DNA of 52,442 nucleotides, from assembly GCF_004299445.1 (NCBI RefSeq), contig NZ_SCTC01000006.1, positions 1-52,442 of the forward strand, written 5' to 3'. How positions within the stretch are numbered: position 1 is the first letter of the stretch; every line of letters starts with the position of its first letter. Of this stretch, positions 27,301 through 36,891 are shown piece after piece. The position numbers and the translations under genes were made by a program. Below the pieces are notes generated by a model. The model worked only from the letters and a program-made list of their open reading frames with translations, made no database searches and was not told the DNA's origin. Origin of the DNA: Phenylobacterium sp. (lineage in GTDB: Bacteria; Pseudomonadota; Alphaproteobacteria; Caulobacterales; Caulobacteraceae).

Positions 27301-28691
27301 CCCCGGTAGCTCACAGCCTTGGCAGCCGCCACGATCCGCTCCACCGAGGGCATCGACAACAGTTCCAGGTTGGCCGCGTAGGGCAACGGCACGTCCTCCT
27401 GGCACACCCGCAACGGCGGGGCGTCCAGGTAGTCGAAGGCCAGCTCGGTCACCTTGGCGCAGACCTCGGCGCCGACGCCCATCGGGCCCCAGCCTTCCTC
27501 GACCGTCACCAGGCGGTTGGTCTTCTTCACGCTCTCGACGACCGTGCCGATATCCATGGGCCGCAGTGTGCGCAGGTCGACCACCTCGGCCTCGATGCCG
27601 TCAGCGGCCAGGACCTCGGCCGCCTGCAGGCAGAAGCCCACCATGCGCGAGTAGGCCACCAGCGTGACGCCCGTGCCCTCGCGGCGCACCTTGGCCTTGC
27701 CGATCGGCACGACCCAGTCGATGCCCTCGGGCACGTCGAACTCCTGGCCGTAGAGCATCTCGTGCTCCAGGAAGACCACGGGGTTCGGGTCGCGGATCGC
27801 GGCCTTCAGCAGGCCCTTGGCGTCGGCGGCGTCATAGGGCGCCAGCACCTTCAGGCCCGGCACGTGGGCGTACCACGCGCCATAGTCCTGGCTATGCTGG
27901 GCGCCGACACGGGCGGCCGCGCCGTTTGGGCCGCGGAAGACGATCGACGTCTTGATCTGGCCACCCGACATATAGAGCGTCTTCGCGGCCGAATTGATAA
28001 TGTGGTCAATGGCCTGCATGGCGAAGTTGAACGTCATGAACTCGACGATCGGCTTCAGGCCCGCCATGGCCGCGCCCACGCCGATGCCGGCGAAGCCATG
28101 CTCGGTGATCGGCGTGTCGATGACCCGCTTGGGACCGAACTCGTCCAGCAGGCCGCGGCTCACCTTGTAGGCGCCCTGGTACTGCGCGACCTCCTCGCCC
28201 ATCAGGAACACGTCCGGATTGGCGCGCATCTCCTCGGCCATCGCGTCGCGCAGGGCGTCGCGGACGGTCACCTTCACCAGGTTCACGCCCTCGGGCAGCT
28301 CGGGGTCCTTCAGCGCCACGGCCGGCGCGGCCGGAGCCGCCGCCGCGGCGCGCACGGGGTCGCCCTTGGCCTCGGCGCGGGACGCCGGCTGCGGGTTGGG
28401 ATCGACCGCCGCCTCGGGCTCAGGCGCGGCCTTGGCCGGAGCCGCCGCCCCGCCCTCGCCGGCCAGCCGCGCGATGGCGGTGTTGACCTTCACCTCCTCG
28501 GTGCCCTCGGGCACCAGGATGGCCTCGACCACGCCCTCGTCCACAGCCTCCACTTCCATGGTGGCCTTGTCGGTCTCGATCTCGGCGATCACGTCGCCCG
28601 ACCGGATGGTGTCGCCCACCTTCACGTGCCACTTGGCGAGGGTGCCCTCTTCCATCGTGGGCGAGAGCGCCGGCATCAGGATGTCGGTCAC
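27297..28691 (-). CDS. pdhB: PDH E1 beta subunit with N-terminal lipoyl domain
   Basis: 464 residues. It has an N-terminal lipoyl domain (about 1-80, [11 protein letters not shown]) joined by an Ala/Pro-rich linker to the transketolase-type E1 beta part (from about residue 135: [15 protein letters not shown]). The lipoyl fusion on E1 beta is known in several alphaproteobacteria. The first 75 residues are almost the same as those of PdhC. E1 beta pairs with PdhA to decarboxylate pyruvate with thiamine diphosphate. It starts 3 bases after the pdhA stop. Confidence 0.97.
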   Translation of the reverse strand: MTDILMPALSPTMEEGTLAKWHVKVGDTIRSGDVIAEIETDKATMEVEAVDEGVVEAILVPEGTEEVKVNTAIARLAGEGGAAAPAKAAPEPEAAVDPNPQPASRAEAKGDPVRAAAAAPAAPAVALKDPELPEGVNLVKVTVRDALRDAMAEEMRANPDVFLMGEEVAQYQGAYKVSRGLLDEFGPKRVIDTPITEHGFAGIGVGAAMAGLKPIVEFMTFNFAMQAIDHIINSAAKTLYMSGGQIKTSIVFRGPNGAAARVGAQHSQDYGAWYAHVPGLKVLAPYDAADAKGLLKAAIRDPNPVVFLEHEMLYGQEFDVPEGIDWVVPIGKAKVRREGTGVTLVAYSRMVGFCLQAAEVLAADGIEAEVVDLRTLRPMDIGTVVESVKKTNRLVTVEEGWGPMGVGAEVCAKVTELAFDYLDAPPLRVCQEDVPLPYAANLELLSMPSVERIVAAAKAVSYRG

Positions 28692-28694
28692 GCC

Positions 28695-29741
28695 TCAGGC
28701 CTCCGTATAGACGTCGGTATAGAGCTCGGACGGGTCCGGCTCGGGGCTGGTGCGGGCGAACTCGGCGGCGTCGGCGACGATGCGCTTCACGTCCGCGTCG
28801 ATGGCCTTCATCGTCGCCTCGTCGGCCCAGCCGTTCTTCTCCAGCAGGTCCTCGATGTGGTCGATCGGGTCGCGGGTCTTGCGCACCTCGTCGACCTCTT
28901 CCCGCGTCCGGTACTTGGCCGGGTCGCTCATCGAGTGGCCGCGGTAGCGGTAGGTCTTGAGCTCGAGGATGTAGGGCCCCTTGCCGCTCCGGCAGTGCTC
29001 GGCGGCGCGCTCGGCGGCGGCCTTCACCGCCAGCACGTCCATGCCGTCCACTTCCTCGCCCGGGATGTTGAACGAGATGCCGCGCTTGTGGAGCTTGGTC
29101 TCGGACGAGCTGCGGTCGATGGCGGTGCCCATCGCGTACTCGTTGTTCTCGATGCAGTAGACGACCGGCAGCTTCCAGACCTGAGCCATGTTGAAGCTCT
29201 CGTAGACCTGGCCCTGGTTGGCCGCGCCGTCGCCGTAGTAGGCGAAGCACACCTTGCCGTCGCCGCGGTAGGCGTTGGCGAAGGCGAGGCCCGTGCCCAG
29301 GCTCACCTGCGCGCCCACGATCCCGTGGCCGCCGTAGAAGGCCGCCTCGGTCGAGAACATGTGCATCGACCCGCCCTTGCCCTTGGACGACCCGCCCGAG
29401 CGCCCGGTCAACTCGGCCATGACCTCTCTCGGATCCATGCCGCAGACCAGCATGTGGCCGTGGTCACGGTAGCCTGTGATCATCTGGTCGCCCGGGCGCT
29501 TGGCGGCCTCGCAGCCCACCGCGATCGCTTCCTGGCCGATGTAGAGGTGGCAGAAGCCGCCGATCAGGCCCATGCCGTAGAGCTGGCCCGCGCGCTCCTC
29601 GAAGCGGCGGATAAGCAGCATCTGCCGATAGTACTCGAGGAGATCTTCCTTGGTGGCCGCGACGGTCGCAGGGGCCTTGCCCTGACCCTCCGCGCCATTG
29701 GCCTTACGTCGACCAGCCGTGCCGGTCTGCGCGCGCGCCAT
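28695..29741 (-). CDS. pdhA: PDH E1 alpha subunit
   Basis: 348 residues. Thiamine-diphosphate binding motif GDGAANQGQVYESFNMA, plus GFCHLYIGQEAIAVG, HGIVGAQVSLGTG and the phosphorylation-loop region YRYRGHSMSDPAKYR. The first 30 residues are a basic, low-complexity extension. It heads the operon pdhA-pdhB-GFA-GFA-pdhC-gpx-lpdA; the 53-base gap to ftsB upstream is small, so transcription may begin there or run through from ftsB. Confidence 0.97.
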   Translation of the reverse strand: MARAQTGTAGRRKANGAEGQGKAPATVAATKEDLLEYYRQMLLIRRFEERAGQLYGMGLIGGFCHLYIGQEAIAVGCEAAKRPGDQMITGYRDHGHMLVCGMDPREVMAELTGRSGGSSKGKGGSMHMFSTEAAFYGGHGIVGAQVSLGTGLAFANAYRGDGKVCFAYYGDGAANQGQVYESFNMAQVWKLPVVYCIENNEYAMGTAIDRSSSETKLHKRGISFNIPGEEVDGMDVLAVKAAAERAAEHCRSGKGPYILELKTYRYRGHSMSDPAKYRTREEVDEVRKTRDPIDHIEDLLEKNGWADEATMKAIDADVKRIVADAAEFARTSPEPDPSELYTDVYTEA

Positions 29742-29794
29742 GCGTCTCTCCGTGTGATCGATCGTTCAATGTCGAAGGACCGGCGAACCCGGGC

Positions 29795-30091
29795 CTAAGG
29801 CTTCACCCGGATCACATAATCCCTTGGGTCGGCGAAGCCTAGCAGGGAGCGCGCCCTTTCCTCCAGCAGATCGGCGGAAAGGCTGTTGTCGCGAAGAAGT
29901 TGAGCGCGGACTTCCAGATCGTGCCGCTGGGCCGAGAGCCGCTTCAGTTCGGCGGCCTTGGCGGTCAGGGTCGCATCGCGCTTGTCCGACTGCAGCAGCC
30001 CGCCCTCGCCGGTGAAGGCGTGATACCCGAAGTAGAAGATCAACAGCGCCAGGGCGGCGGTCGACAGGTACGGACGCAGACTTGCGAGCAC
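29795..30091 (-). CDS. ftsB: FtsB/DivIC-type septum formation initiator
   Basis: 98 residues. One N-terminal transmembrane helix (about 8-26, LSTAALALLIFYFGYHAF) followed by a coiled coil (KAAELKRLSAQRHDLEVRAQLL) and a C-terminal beta segment (RSLLGFADPRDYVIRV), the layout of FtsB/DivIC. It links FtsL and FtsQ in the divisome. The start is GTG at 30091. It lies between eno and pdhA, the normal place in alphaproteobacteria, though a repeat element now sits between eno and ftsB. Confidence 0.9.
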   Translation of the reverse strand: MLASLRPYLSTAALALLIFYFGYHAFTGEGGLLQSDKRDATLTAKAAELKRLSAQRHDLEVRAQLLRDNSLSADLLEERARSLLGFADPRDYVIRVKP

Positions 30092-30165
30092 GGCGATTCT
30101 CGAACGGGACTGAGCCTTTGTCGCGCCGCAATCCCTAACGCGGCGCTAACCAAGTTCGGCCTGCG

Positions 30166-30307
30166 TTTCCCTCCCCTTTTGGGGAGGGGCAGACCGCGAT
30201 GCGGTCGGGGTGGGGAAGTATGGGCCGGAGTGCTGCGGTCGGTGAGGATCAATGCCTCCCCACCCGTCTCGCTTCGCTCGCCACCCTCCCCACGAGGGGG
30301 AGGGAAA
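30166..30307. repeat. Palindromic intergenic repeat, copy A
   Basis: 142 bases between eno and ftsB. The outer 11 bases are a perfect inverted repeat (TTTCCCTCCCC at 30166-30176 and its complement at 30297-30307), and each arm is itself a hairpin: CCCTCCCC-TTTT-GGGGAGGG on the left, CCCTCCCC-ACGAG-GGGGAGGG-like on the right. The arms continue imperfectly for about 45 bases towards the middle. The right end lies 3 bases from the eno stop, so it may act as the eno terminator. Related in design to copies B (35512) and C (50561), but shorter. Confidence 0.8.
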
Positions 30308-30310
30308 GTC

Positions 30311-31630
<1,320 letters not shown>

Positions 31631-31695
31631 TTAGCCTAAGCCGCGCCGGAGGGGCAACGGTCAGGGCCCCTTCACCACGAGGTAAGTGGGGGCGG

Positions 31696-33126
31696 TCAGA
31701 CCCTGAACCTGGGCGGCGGCAGGCTGAGTTTCGTGTCGGCGACGGCCTCGCCCGCGAAGAACCGCACCAGCAGCGCCTGCACCTCCGGGTGCGCCTCGAA
31801 GACGTTGTGCCCGGCGTTCTCGACCGTCACCTGCGCCTTGTTCCGGAATTGCGCGGCCACCTCGGCCTGCTCTTCGAGCACCGTGCGCCCGTCCAGCGTG
31901 CCCTGGACCAGAAGGCTGGGATGATCGATGCGGATCGGCGCCCGGAACCTGTCGCCGAGGTCCACGCCTGGAACGACGCCCAGCATGTGCGGCATCGGGA
32001 AGTTCAGCGCGTCGCCCAGCACCGCTGTCTTCGCCTCGCGCGTCACCATCCTCAGCTTGGACCGCGAGATCCCCGACGCGAGATCCATGGCCTCGGGCAT
32101 CCCGCCGATGCCCAGCATGCCGAGCATCTGGCCCATGAAGGGCGTCACGGCCGAAAGGTCGCCGGCGTCCAGCCTGCGATAGAGGCCCGGCAGCATCGCC
32201 AGCGTGTCGGGATTGGCGATCAGGCTACCGGCCAGCATCTGCACCGCGAAGCCGCCCACCAGCACCTCCGTCGGCGCGCCCCGGAATGTCACACTCAACC
32301 TGGCGGGCTCGGCCTCCATGCGCGCGTGCGCCCGCCGCATGAGCGCCGACAGGTCCGGGACCTGCGCACGCACCACCGGATCGGCATCCAGCAGCGCGTC
32401 CACCCGCTTGAGGTAAAGGTCGCTGCGTCCCGGCCGCTTCACCGTCTGGTCCTGGCCTTCCAGGCTGGCGAGAGCCACGCGCCGGACTCGATCCCCGTGC
32501 CGCTTCAGCACCGAAAGTCCCAGGTGCGAGCCATAGCTGATGCCCCACAGGTCGATCTGCTCGGCGCCCAGGTGCTTGCGCAGGTCTTCGACGTCGTCGG
32601 CGCTCTGTTCGGTGTTGTAGCCGGCCATGGCGACGCCGGCCGTGGTCCATTCCGCCCAGGCCTTGGCGAACTCGGCGCGGACGTGCGCCGTCAGCCCGTC
32701 CCGCGTGAACGCCGGCGGCGGCCCTGCGAACGTCGGCCGTCGCGGGATGTGGTTCGAAAGCCCCGTGCCCCGCTGGTCGAAGGCGATCACGTCGGCGTGT
32801 TCTCGCAACGCCAGCAGGATCGGGAACCGGGGGCCCATCATCGTGCCCGTCGCTGTCCCGCCCGGTCCACCCGCCAGATAGACGATCGGCGGCCCGGGCC
32901 GCGTCGCGCTCGAAGCGAACCGGACGTAGCTCAGCCGGATCCTCCGTGACCGGGGATCGCGGCGATCCTCGGGAACCTCGAAGAAGCCCCGCTCGGCGCC
33001 GGTCTCGGCCCCGCGCCAGCCCTTGAAGCGGAACGGGCCCGGCTGGGTCTGCGCCAGGGCCCAGGACGGAACGGCCAGGCCCGCGGCGGCGATCACGGCG
33101 CGGCGGTGAAGATGTGCAGGACTCAT
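31696..33126 (-). CDS. Secreted alpha/beta hydrolase, proline-iminopeptidase/TAP type
   Basis: 476 residues. N-terminal signal HRRAVIAAAGLAVPSWALA with two arginines, so Tat or Sec export. Alpha/beta-hydrolase features: oxyanion region LAGGPGGTATG, DQRGTGLS, nucleophile elbow GISYGSHLG, acid in GTLDGRTV and histidine in ENAGHNVFE near the C-terminus, the TAP-like arrangement. Likely a periplasmic peptidase or esterase; substrate unknown. The frame opens at 33177, but ATG at 33126 begins the signal peptide. Divergent from the receptor gene at 33239. Confidence 0.88.
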   Translation of the reverse strand: MSPAHLHRRAVIAAAGLAVPSWALAQTQPGPFRFKGWRGAETGAERGFFEVPEDRRDPRSRRIRLSYVRFASSATRPGPPIVYLAGGPGGTATGTMMGPRFPILLALREHADVIAFDQRGTGLSNHIPRRPTFAGPPPAFTRDGLTAHVRAEFAKAWAEWTTAGVAMAGYNTEQSADDVEDLRKHLGAEQIDLWGISYGSHLGLSVLKRHGDRVRRVALASLEGQDQTVKRPGRSDLYLKRVDALLDADPVVRAQVPDLSALMRRAHARMEAEPARLSVTFRGAPTEVLVGGFAVQMLAGSLIANPDTLAMLPGLYRRLDAGDLSAVTPFMGQMLGMLGIGGMPEAMDLASGISRSKLRMVTREAKTAVLGDALNFPMPHMLGVVPGVDLGDRFRAPIRIDHPSLLVQGTLDGRTVLEEQAEVAAQFRNKAQVTVENAGHNVFEAHPEVQALLVRFFAGEAVADTKLSLPPPRFRV

Positions 33127-33238
33127 GCGTCGGCCTGTGCCGGCGCTCGCGGCGCTCCGCCTGCCCGTATCGGCCAACCGACGCGCCGCATCGGTGAACG
33201 GCCGCGCGCCTCGGCCGGCGGCGCCCTAGACTGTCGCC

Positions 33239-34675
33239 ATGTGGCGCTTGCTCACGATCGCCGGCCTCCTCGCCCTCGCCGTCACCACGGGCGCGCGCGC
33301 CCAGCAGCCCCGCTGGGACCTCTGTCGTGGCGTCGCGACGGCGGCCGGCCCGCAGCTGTCGGACTGCCGCCCGCTCGTGGGCAAGATCGATCCCCAGGGA
33401 CGGGAACTCTGGCTCCGCGCCACCCCGCCGCCTCCGGCCCCGGGCGACCCCAAGGCCTTGTTCGCCGTCGGCGCGGCGTCGTCCGAGGTCTGGTTCAACG
33501 GCGAACGCCTGGGCGCGAACGGCCAGCCCGGCCCGACCGCCGAAGCCGAGAGCCCCGGCCGATACCAGGCCGACTTCCCGATCCCCGACGCGCTGTGGCG
33601 GCCGTCCGGCAACGAACTGGTCGTGCGCCTGTCGGCCCACCACGTGGGCCTGACCTTCGCGACGCCCATCGGCTGGCTGGGCATCGGCGCGGCCCGCCAG
33701 CCGTCGATGCTGCCTCTGCTGGCGATCACCTTCGTCGCGGCCGGCGCCCTGGCGGCGGCCACCTTCGGCTTCGGCGCCATCTACGCCATGCGCCGCACGG
33801 GCTCGAGCCTGACCCTGGCCGCGCTCTCGGCCGTGGCCGCGCTGCAGGCTGGCGTGGAGAACCTCCGCCACCTCTGGCGCTACGACTATCCGGTCCACGC
33901 CTACCGAATGGTCGGCATCTGGGCGCTGTCGCTGGCGTTCGCGTTCCTGCTGATCTCGTGGGCCGGCTCGCGCTTCCTACCCCGCCGGCGCGCCCAGTTG
34001 CTTGCGGTCGCGGCGATCGCTCTGCCGTTGACTTGGTTCATCCCGGGCTTCGACATCAGGACCGGCGTCGCCCTCCTGCTCGGCGTGGCGCTGGCCGGCG
34101 TCGCGGCCCTGGGCGGCGCCGTTGGTCGTCTCCCCGGCGCGCGGCCTACCCTGGCCTGGCTGGGCGCTTTCCTGGCGCTGGGGGTGCTGCAGCCGGTCTG
34201 GCTGCTGGACCTGTCGTTCTTTGTGCTGGCCGCCGCCCTCGTCCTGCCGCTGCTGATCGCCGAGGTGGTCCGTCTTGGCCGCGACGACACCGCCCGCGAG
34301 GCCGCCCTCACCCGCGCCGCCAGCCGCCCCGACCGGCTGACCGTCGCCTCGGCCCGTGGCGTCCAGCTGGTCCCGATCCCCGACATCCTCGCCATCGTCG
34401 GCGCCGACGACTATGTCGAGCTGCGGCTCACGGGGGATCGCACGCTGCTGCATGCGGCCCGCCTCGACGCCCTGGAAACCCAGCTGCCCCCCAGCTTCGT
34501 GCGCATCCACCGTTCGGTGATCGCCAACCTGGCCCACGTCCAGCGTCTGGAGCGCGACGGCGGCCGCTGGCGGCTCCACCTGGCCGAGGGCTCGCCCCTG
34601 CCGGTCAGCCGCGCTCGGCTTCCGGCGCTGCGCGACGCCCTCGACGAACCGGTTCCCCTACGCGCCAGCGCCTGA
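33239..34675 (+). CDS. 7-TM receptor fused to LytTR DNA-binding domain
   Basis: 478 residues. Signal peptide (1-21, ending GARAQ), an extracytoplasmic beta-rich domain (about 25-155, with VWFNGERLGANG as in 7TMR-DISM extracellular domains), seven hydrophobic helices (about 158-345), and a C-terminal LytTR domain (about 362-470) with FVRIHRSVIANLAHVQ. There is no kinase or receiver. This suggests a one-component sensor that binds DNA from the membrane. Target unknown; two imperfect 9-mers 21 bases apart in its leader (33167, 33188) may be a LytTR site. Divergent from a secreted hydrolase, a possible target. Confidence 0.85.
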   Translation: MWRLLTIAGLLALAVTTGARAQQPRWDLCRGVATAAGPQLSDCRPLVGKIDPQGRELWLRATPPPPAPGDPKALFAVGAASSEVWFNGERLGANGQPGPTAEAESPGRYQADFPIPDALWRPSGNELVVRLSAHHVGLTFATPIGWLGIGAARQPSMLPLLAITFVAAGALAAATFGFGAIYAMRRTGSSLTLAALSAVAALQAGVENLRHLWRYDYPVHAYRMVGIWALSLAFAFLLISWAGSRFLPRRRAQLLAVAAIALPLTWFIPGFDIRTGVALLLGVALAGVAALGGAVGRLPGARPTLAWLGAFLALGVLQPVWLLDLSFFVLAAALVLPLLIAEVVRLGRDDTAREAALTRAASRPDRLTVASARGVQLVPIPDILAIVGADDYVELRLTGDRTLLHAARLDALETQLPPSFVRIHRSVIANLAHVQRLERDGGRWRLHLAEGSPLPVSRARLPALRDALDEPVPLRASA

Positions 34676-34733
34676 CCGCCCCTTGACCGACGTTGCGGCG
34701 CCGGGCCAACGGACAGGCATCCCGGAGGATCCC

Positions 34734-35507
34734 ATGCTGCTCGTCGAAAAGCCCTCGGACGGCGTCGCCGTCGTCACGCTCAACCGCCCCGAGGCGATGA
34801 ACGCCCTGTCCAAGGCGCTGCGCGCCGCCCTGCAGCAGGCGATCGCCGAGCTGGACGCCGACCCCGACGTGCGCGTCATCGTGCTGACCGGCGCGGGCGA
34901 GCGCGCCTTCACCGCCGGGCTCGATCTCAAGGAGCTGTCCACCGATCCGCTGGGCATGGGCGCCGCCAACGCGACCGATCCGGCCGAGAACCCCGCCCGC
35001 GCGGTGCTGTCGTGCTCCAAGCCGATCATCGGAGCCATCAACGGCGTGGCGATCACCGGGGGCTTTGAGGTGGCGCTGGCCTGCGACGTGCTGCTCTGCT
35101 CGACCAACGCCCGCTTCGCCGACACCCACGCCCGGGTCGGGATCACGCCCGGCTGGGGTCTGTCGCAGAAGCTCAGCCGCTGCATCGGCCCCTATCGCGC
35201 CAAGGAGCTCTCGCTCACCGGCAACTTCCTCTCGGCACACCAGGCCTATGACTGGGGTCTGGTGAACCGGGTGGTCGCCCCCGAGGAACTGATGCCGGCC
35301 GCGCTCAAGCTTGCGGGCGAGATGGCCTCCATCGAGGCCGACATGCTGGTGACCTACAAGGCGATGATCGACGACGGGTACGCCGCCACGCTGGGCGAGG
35401 GCCTCGAGCTCGAGCACCAGCGCTCGGTCGTCCACAACCGCGAGGTCACCCCCGACATGGTCGCCGCCCGCCGCGAGAAGGTGCAGGCGCGCGGCCGCAC
35501 GCAGTGA
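34734..35507 (+). CDS. Enoyl-CoA hydratase/isomerase family protein
   Basis: 257 residues, crotonase fold. Start ATG at 34734 has GGAGGATCCC just upstream; the open frame from TTG 34683 is not needed. Oxyanion-hole segments AFTAGLDLKEL and INGVAITGGFEVALACD are clear. The first catalytic glutamate (GGFEVAL) is present, but the position of the second is histidine (ADTHARVGITPGWGLSQ), as in a known subgroup of this family. So hydratase activity is uncertain. It is followed by repeat B. Confidence 0.88.
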   Translation: MLLVEKPSDGVAVVTLNRPEAMNALSKALRAALQQAIAELDADPDVRVIVLTGAGERAFTAGLDLKELSTDPLGMGAANATDPAENPARAVLSCSKPIIGAINGVAITGGFEVALACDVLLCSTNARFADTHARVGITPGWGLSQKLSRCIGPYRAKELSLTGNFLSAHQAYDWGLVNRVVAPEELMPAALKLAGEMASIEADMLVTYKAMIDDGYAATLGEGLELEHQRSVVHNREVTPDMVAARREKVQARGRTQ

Positions 35508-35511
35508 CATC

Positions 35512-35724
35512 TGCCTTTCCCACGAAGTGGGAAGGGGGACCACACGCCGAGGCCGCAGGCCGGAGAGCGGGTGGTGGAGAGGGCATGCCCCATCCACGAT
35601 GTCATCCGCCAACCTCAACGAGCCCTGACAGCCCCACGGCCCTGCTGGCCGCGCGCCCTCTCCACCATCCGCTCTTCGCTGCGCTCGGCGGACGGTCCCC
35701 CTCTCCCACTTCGTGGGAAAGGCA
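35512..35724. repeat. Palindromic intergenic repeat, copy B
   Basis: 213 bases between the convergent enoyl-CoA hydratase homologue and rpmF. The outer 28 bases at 35512-35539 and 35697-35724 are inverted repeats with one mismatch, and each contains a hairpin (TTCCCAC-GAA-GTGGGAA). The arms continue with partial identity for about 85 bases (GGGGACC..CGCCGAG..GAGCG..TGGTGGAGAGGGC). The same inner motif occurs in copy C. Confidence 0.85.
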
Positions 35725-35735
35725 GGCCACAACGC

Positions 35736-35760
35736 AAAACGCCGGCCTCTCGGCCGGCGT
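35736..35760 (-). terminator. Rho-independent terminator of rpmF
   Basis: On the minus strand: ACGCCGGCC, loop GAGA, GGCCGGCGT, then TTTT. A perfect 9-bp stem 30 bases after the rpmF stop. Confidence 0.85.
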
Positions 35761-35789
35761 CTCGGGACAAGCGTCCTGAACAGGAGCGC

Positions 35790-35972
35790 TTAGTCTTCCT
35801 TCGGCGTCAGGACCTGGCGGCCCTTGTACATGCCGGTCTTCAGGTCGACGTGGTGCGGACGCTTCAGCTCGCCCGTCTCCTTGTCTTCGTGGAAGGTGTT
35901 GGGGCCGAGCGCGTGGTGCGAGCGGCGCATGTTCCGCCGCGAGGGCGAAGTTTTGCGTTTAGGAACAGCCAT
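35790..35972 (-). CDS. rpmF: Ribosomal protein bL32
   Basis: 60 residues, start [20 protein letters not shown], the canonical N-terminus of bL32; the C-terminus is [14 protein letters not shown]. The frame extends upstream to 36056, but the family start at 35972 is clear. Structural protein of the large ribosomal subunit. It has its own terminator at 35736-35760 and is 100 bases downstream of the PhzF-like gene, so it probably has its own promoter. Confidence 0.98.
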   Translation of the reverse strand: MAVPKRKTSPSRRNMRRSHHALGPNTFHEDKETGELKRPHHVDLKTGMYKGRQVLTPKED

Positions 35973-36072
35973 CGGAAATCTCGCGGGCGTGAAAAAGGTT
36001 GCGGCGGCCAAGTCCGAAAACTTCGGGGGCCGCCACGTGAGCGGGGGCTTATGCATGAAACCCCGCGCGCAA

Positions 36073-36888
36073 TCAAGTCAGGTGCAGCCGGCTCTCCATG
36101 ACCGTCACCGCGCGCCCGCGCAATATGACGCTTTCACCCTCCAGACGCCCCTCGAATTCTGCGCCCCGGCCGGGATAGGCCTGCCGGAATCGGATCGTCG
36201 CCCTGGGCAGGCGCTCCGCGAGGATCGGGACGAGTATGGCGTGGAACGAGCCCGTGGCCGCGTCCTCCAGGATCCCGTAGCCCGGGGCGAAGAAGCGGTC
36301 GATCACGTCGTGAGTCGCCTCGTCGGGCGCAAGCGCCGCGACGCCCACGTTGCCCTGTCCCCCCAGCCCCTCTGAGATTCGACGCAGATCGTCGTGCCGT
36401 GGCTCCAGCCGCCCGATCGTCTCCGCCCTGTCGAACAGCGCGACCAGGTACGGCGCCGCCCACACCTCCGCGGGCTCCGCGCCCAGGGCCTCGGCTAGGC
36501 CCGGCGGCGTTTCGATTCGGCGAGGCCGGGGGCGCGGGAACGACAGCTCGTAGCGATCCTCGCCGGCGGCGGTGGCGGTCAGGCGCCCTGAGGCCGTGTC
36601 GAACTCCAGCGCCGTGTCGCCCACGCTCAGTTCTCCCAGCAGCGCATGCGCGGCGGCCAGTGTTGCGTGCCCGCACAACGGCACCTCGGTGGCCGGCGTG
36701 AACCAGCGGAGGCCGAACCGGTTCGCCGCCTGGGTGCGCAGCAAGTAGCCGGTTGCGCCCGCGCGGTTCTCCGCCGCCAGGCTCTGCATCCAGGCGTCGG
36801 GCGGCCAGATCTCGAGCGGTTCCACGATGCAGGCGGCGTTCCCCAGGAACGGCCCGGCGGCGAAGGCGTCGATCGTCCACTGGCGCAT
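36073..36888 (-). CDS. PhzF-family isomerase-like protein
   Basis: 271 residues, diaminopimelate-epimerase-like fold. N-terminal [16 protein letters not shown] and [14 protein letters not shown] are typical of PhzF. The catalytic glutamate normally in the SETAF-type motif is not seen: the matching segment reads [12 protein letters not shown], with alanine at that place. C-terminal [13 protein letters not shown] matches the family's second half. Activity therefore uncertain. It starts 3 bases after the dienelactone-hydrolase-like gene and is probably co-transcribed with it. Confidence 0.85.
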   Translation of the reverse strand: MRQWTIDAFAAGPFLGNAACIVEPLEIWPPDAWMQSLAAENRAGATGYLLRTQAANRFGLRWFTPATEVPLCGHATLAAAHALLGELSVGDTALEFDTASGRLTATAAGEDRYELSFPRPRPRRIETPPGLAEALGAEPAEVWAAPYLVALFDRAETIGRLEPRHDDLRRISEGLGGQGNVGVAALAPDEATHDVIDRFFAPGYGILEDAATGSFHAILVPILAERLPRATIRFRQAYPGRGAEFEGRLEGESVILRGRAVTVMESRLHLT

Positions 36889-36891
36889 CGT

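Noticed and set aside
27762..29798. 678-codon plus-strand ORF over pdhB and pdhA
   Set aside because: Antisense shadow of two clear PDH genes.
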